Of a stretch of 48,214 nt of DNA, positions 47,862 to 48,214 are shown piece after piece. Position 1 is the stretch's first letter. Every line of letters begins with the position of its first letter. Origin of the DNA: Candidatus Brockarchaeota archaeon (GTDB taxonomy: Archaea > Thermoproteota > EX4484-205 > JAAOZP01); the NCBI GenBank assembly GCA_017601345.1, contig JAFNIT010000008.1, forward strand, positions 1 through 48,214, written 5' to 3'. Made by a program: the position numbers and the translations under genes. Under the pieces are notes generated by a model. It made no database searches. It was given only the letters and a program-made list of their open reading frames with translations, and was not told the DNA's origin.

Positions 47862-48214
47862 TTGCGAAGCGTCACAGGCAGTTTTTCACCTGCTCCAACT
47901 GGAAGCGGGTTACCGTGTACCTCGGGCTATTGGAAGCGGCAGGCTGAACACCTCGGGCAAACCCTTGGTGCTTACACCCCCGCCCCATCAACGGAGTCTT
48001 CTACTCCCGCCCTCGACTGGAGCCAGCTGGTTGCCCAGCCTTATGCTCCAGGTTGGTCGCCTATTTTCGGGAGCGGCTTCGGGCTTAGATGCTTTCAGCC
48101 CTTATCCGCAACGGCGCAGCTGCCCGGCGTCTACCCGGCTGGATAACCGGTAGACCGGAGGCCGCGACGCCCAGTTCCTCTCGTACTGAGGACATCTTCC
48201 CCTCAGGCGACCAG
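47862..48214 (-). rRNA. rrl: 23S rRNA, 3' portion (5' part outside window)
   Basis: Reverse complement CTGGTCGCCTGAGGGGAAGATGTCCTCAGTACGAGAGGAACTGGG...ATAAGGGCTGAAAGCATCTAAGCCCGAAGCC. Confidence 0.96.

Noticed and set aside
47862-48153. ORFs 47862..48146 and 47965..48153
   Set aside because: They lie antisense to the 23S rRNA 3' domain.
1-48214. CRISPR arrays or insertion sequences
   Set aside because: No regularly spaced direct repeats of CRISPR length and no recognisable transposase were found.

Overview
The window is archaeal (Thermoproteota-like) chromosome. Main blocks: a minus-strand translation/secretion operon (S19e, PDCD5, L39e, L31e, aIF6, LX, prefoldin, FtsY, SecE, Spt5, L11, L1, P0, P1); metabolic genes (mtnA, MTA phosphorylase, mdh, GTP-PEPCK, dys, map, coaD); rtcB; asnS; a 5S rRNA; RNase P RNA; and the 3' end of a 23S rRNA. 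Seven tRNA genes all appear to contain introns. One, a CAU tRNA, carries three introns, each with a canonical bulge-helix-bulge (BHB) fold. The strongest unusual signal is in dnaG (primase-like/exosome-associated DnaG). The gene is interrupted by an in-frame 30-nt insertion carrying TAA TGA. The insertion is bounded by a textbook BHB motif (3-nt bulge, 4-bp helix, 3-nt bulge), and its removal restores ...VVE-K-HDVIGAIFGQ.... This looks like a protein-coding pre-mRNA intron processed by the tRNA splicing endonuclease/RtcB machinery. Other items: a hairpin abutting the rtcB start codon; a tandem pair of structured RNA units between coaD and the toprim gene; an NrdD-derived protein fused to a winged-helix domain, with a partial promoter plus N-terminus duplication upstream; a duplicated, decaying PD-(D/E)XK-like plus repeat-domain gene module between tRNA genes; RNase P RNA immediately downstream of 23S and overlapping the apparent tsr3 start; and several decaying sugar-degradation genes. 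All calls come from reading sequence only; no searches were run.
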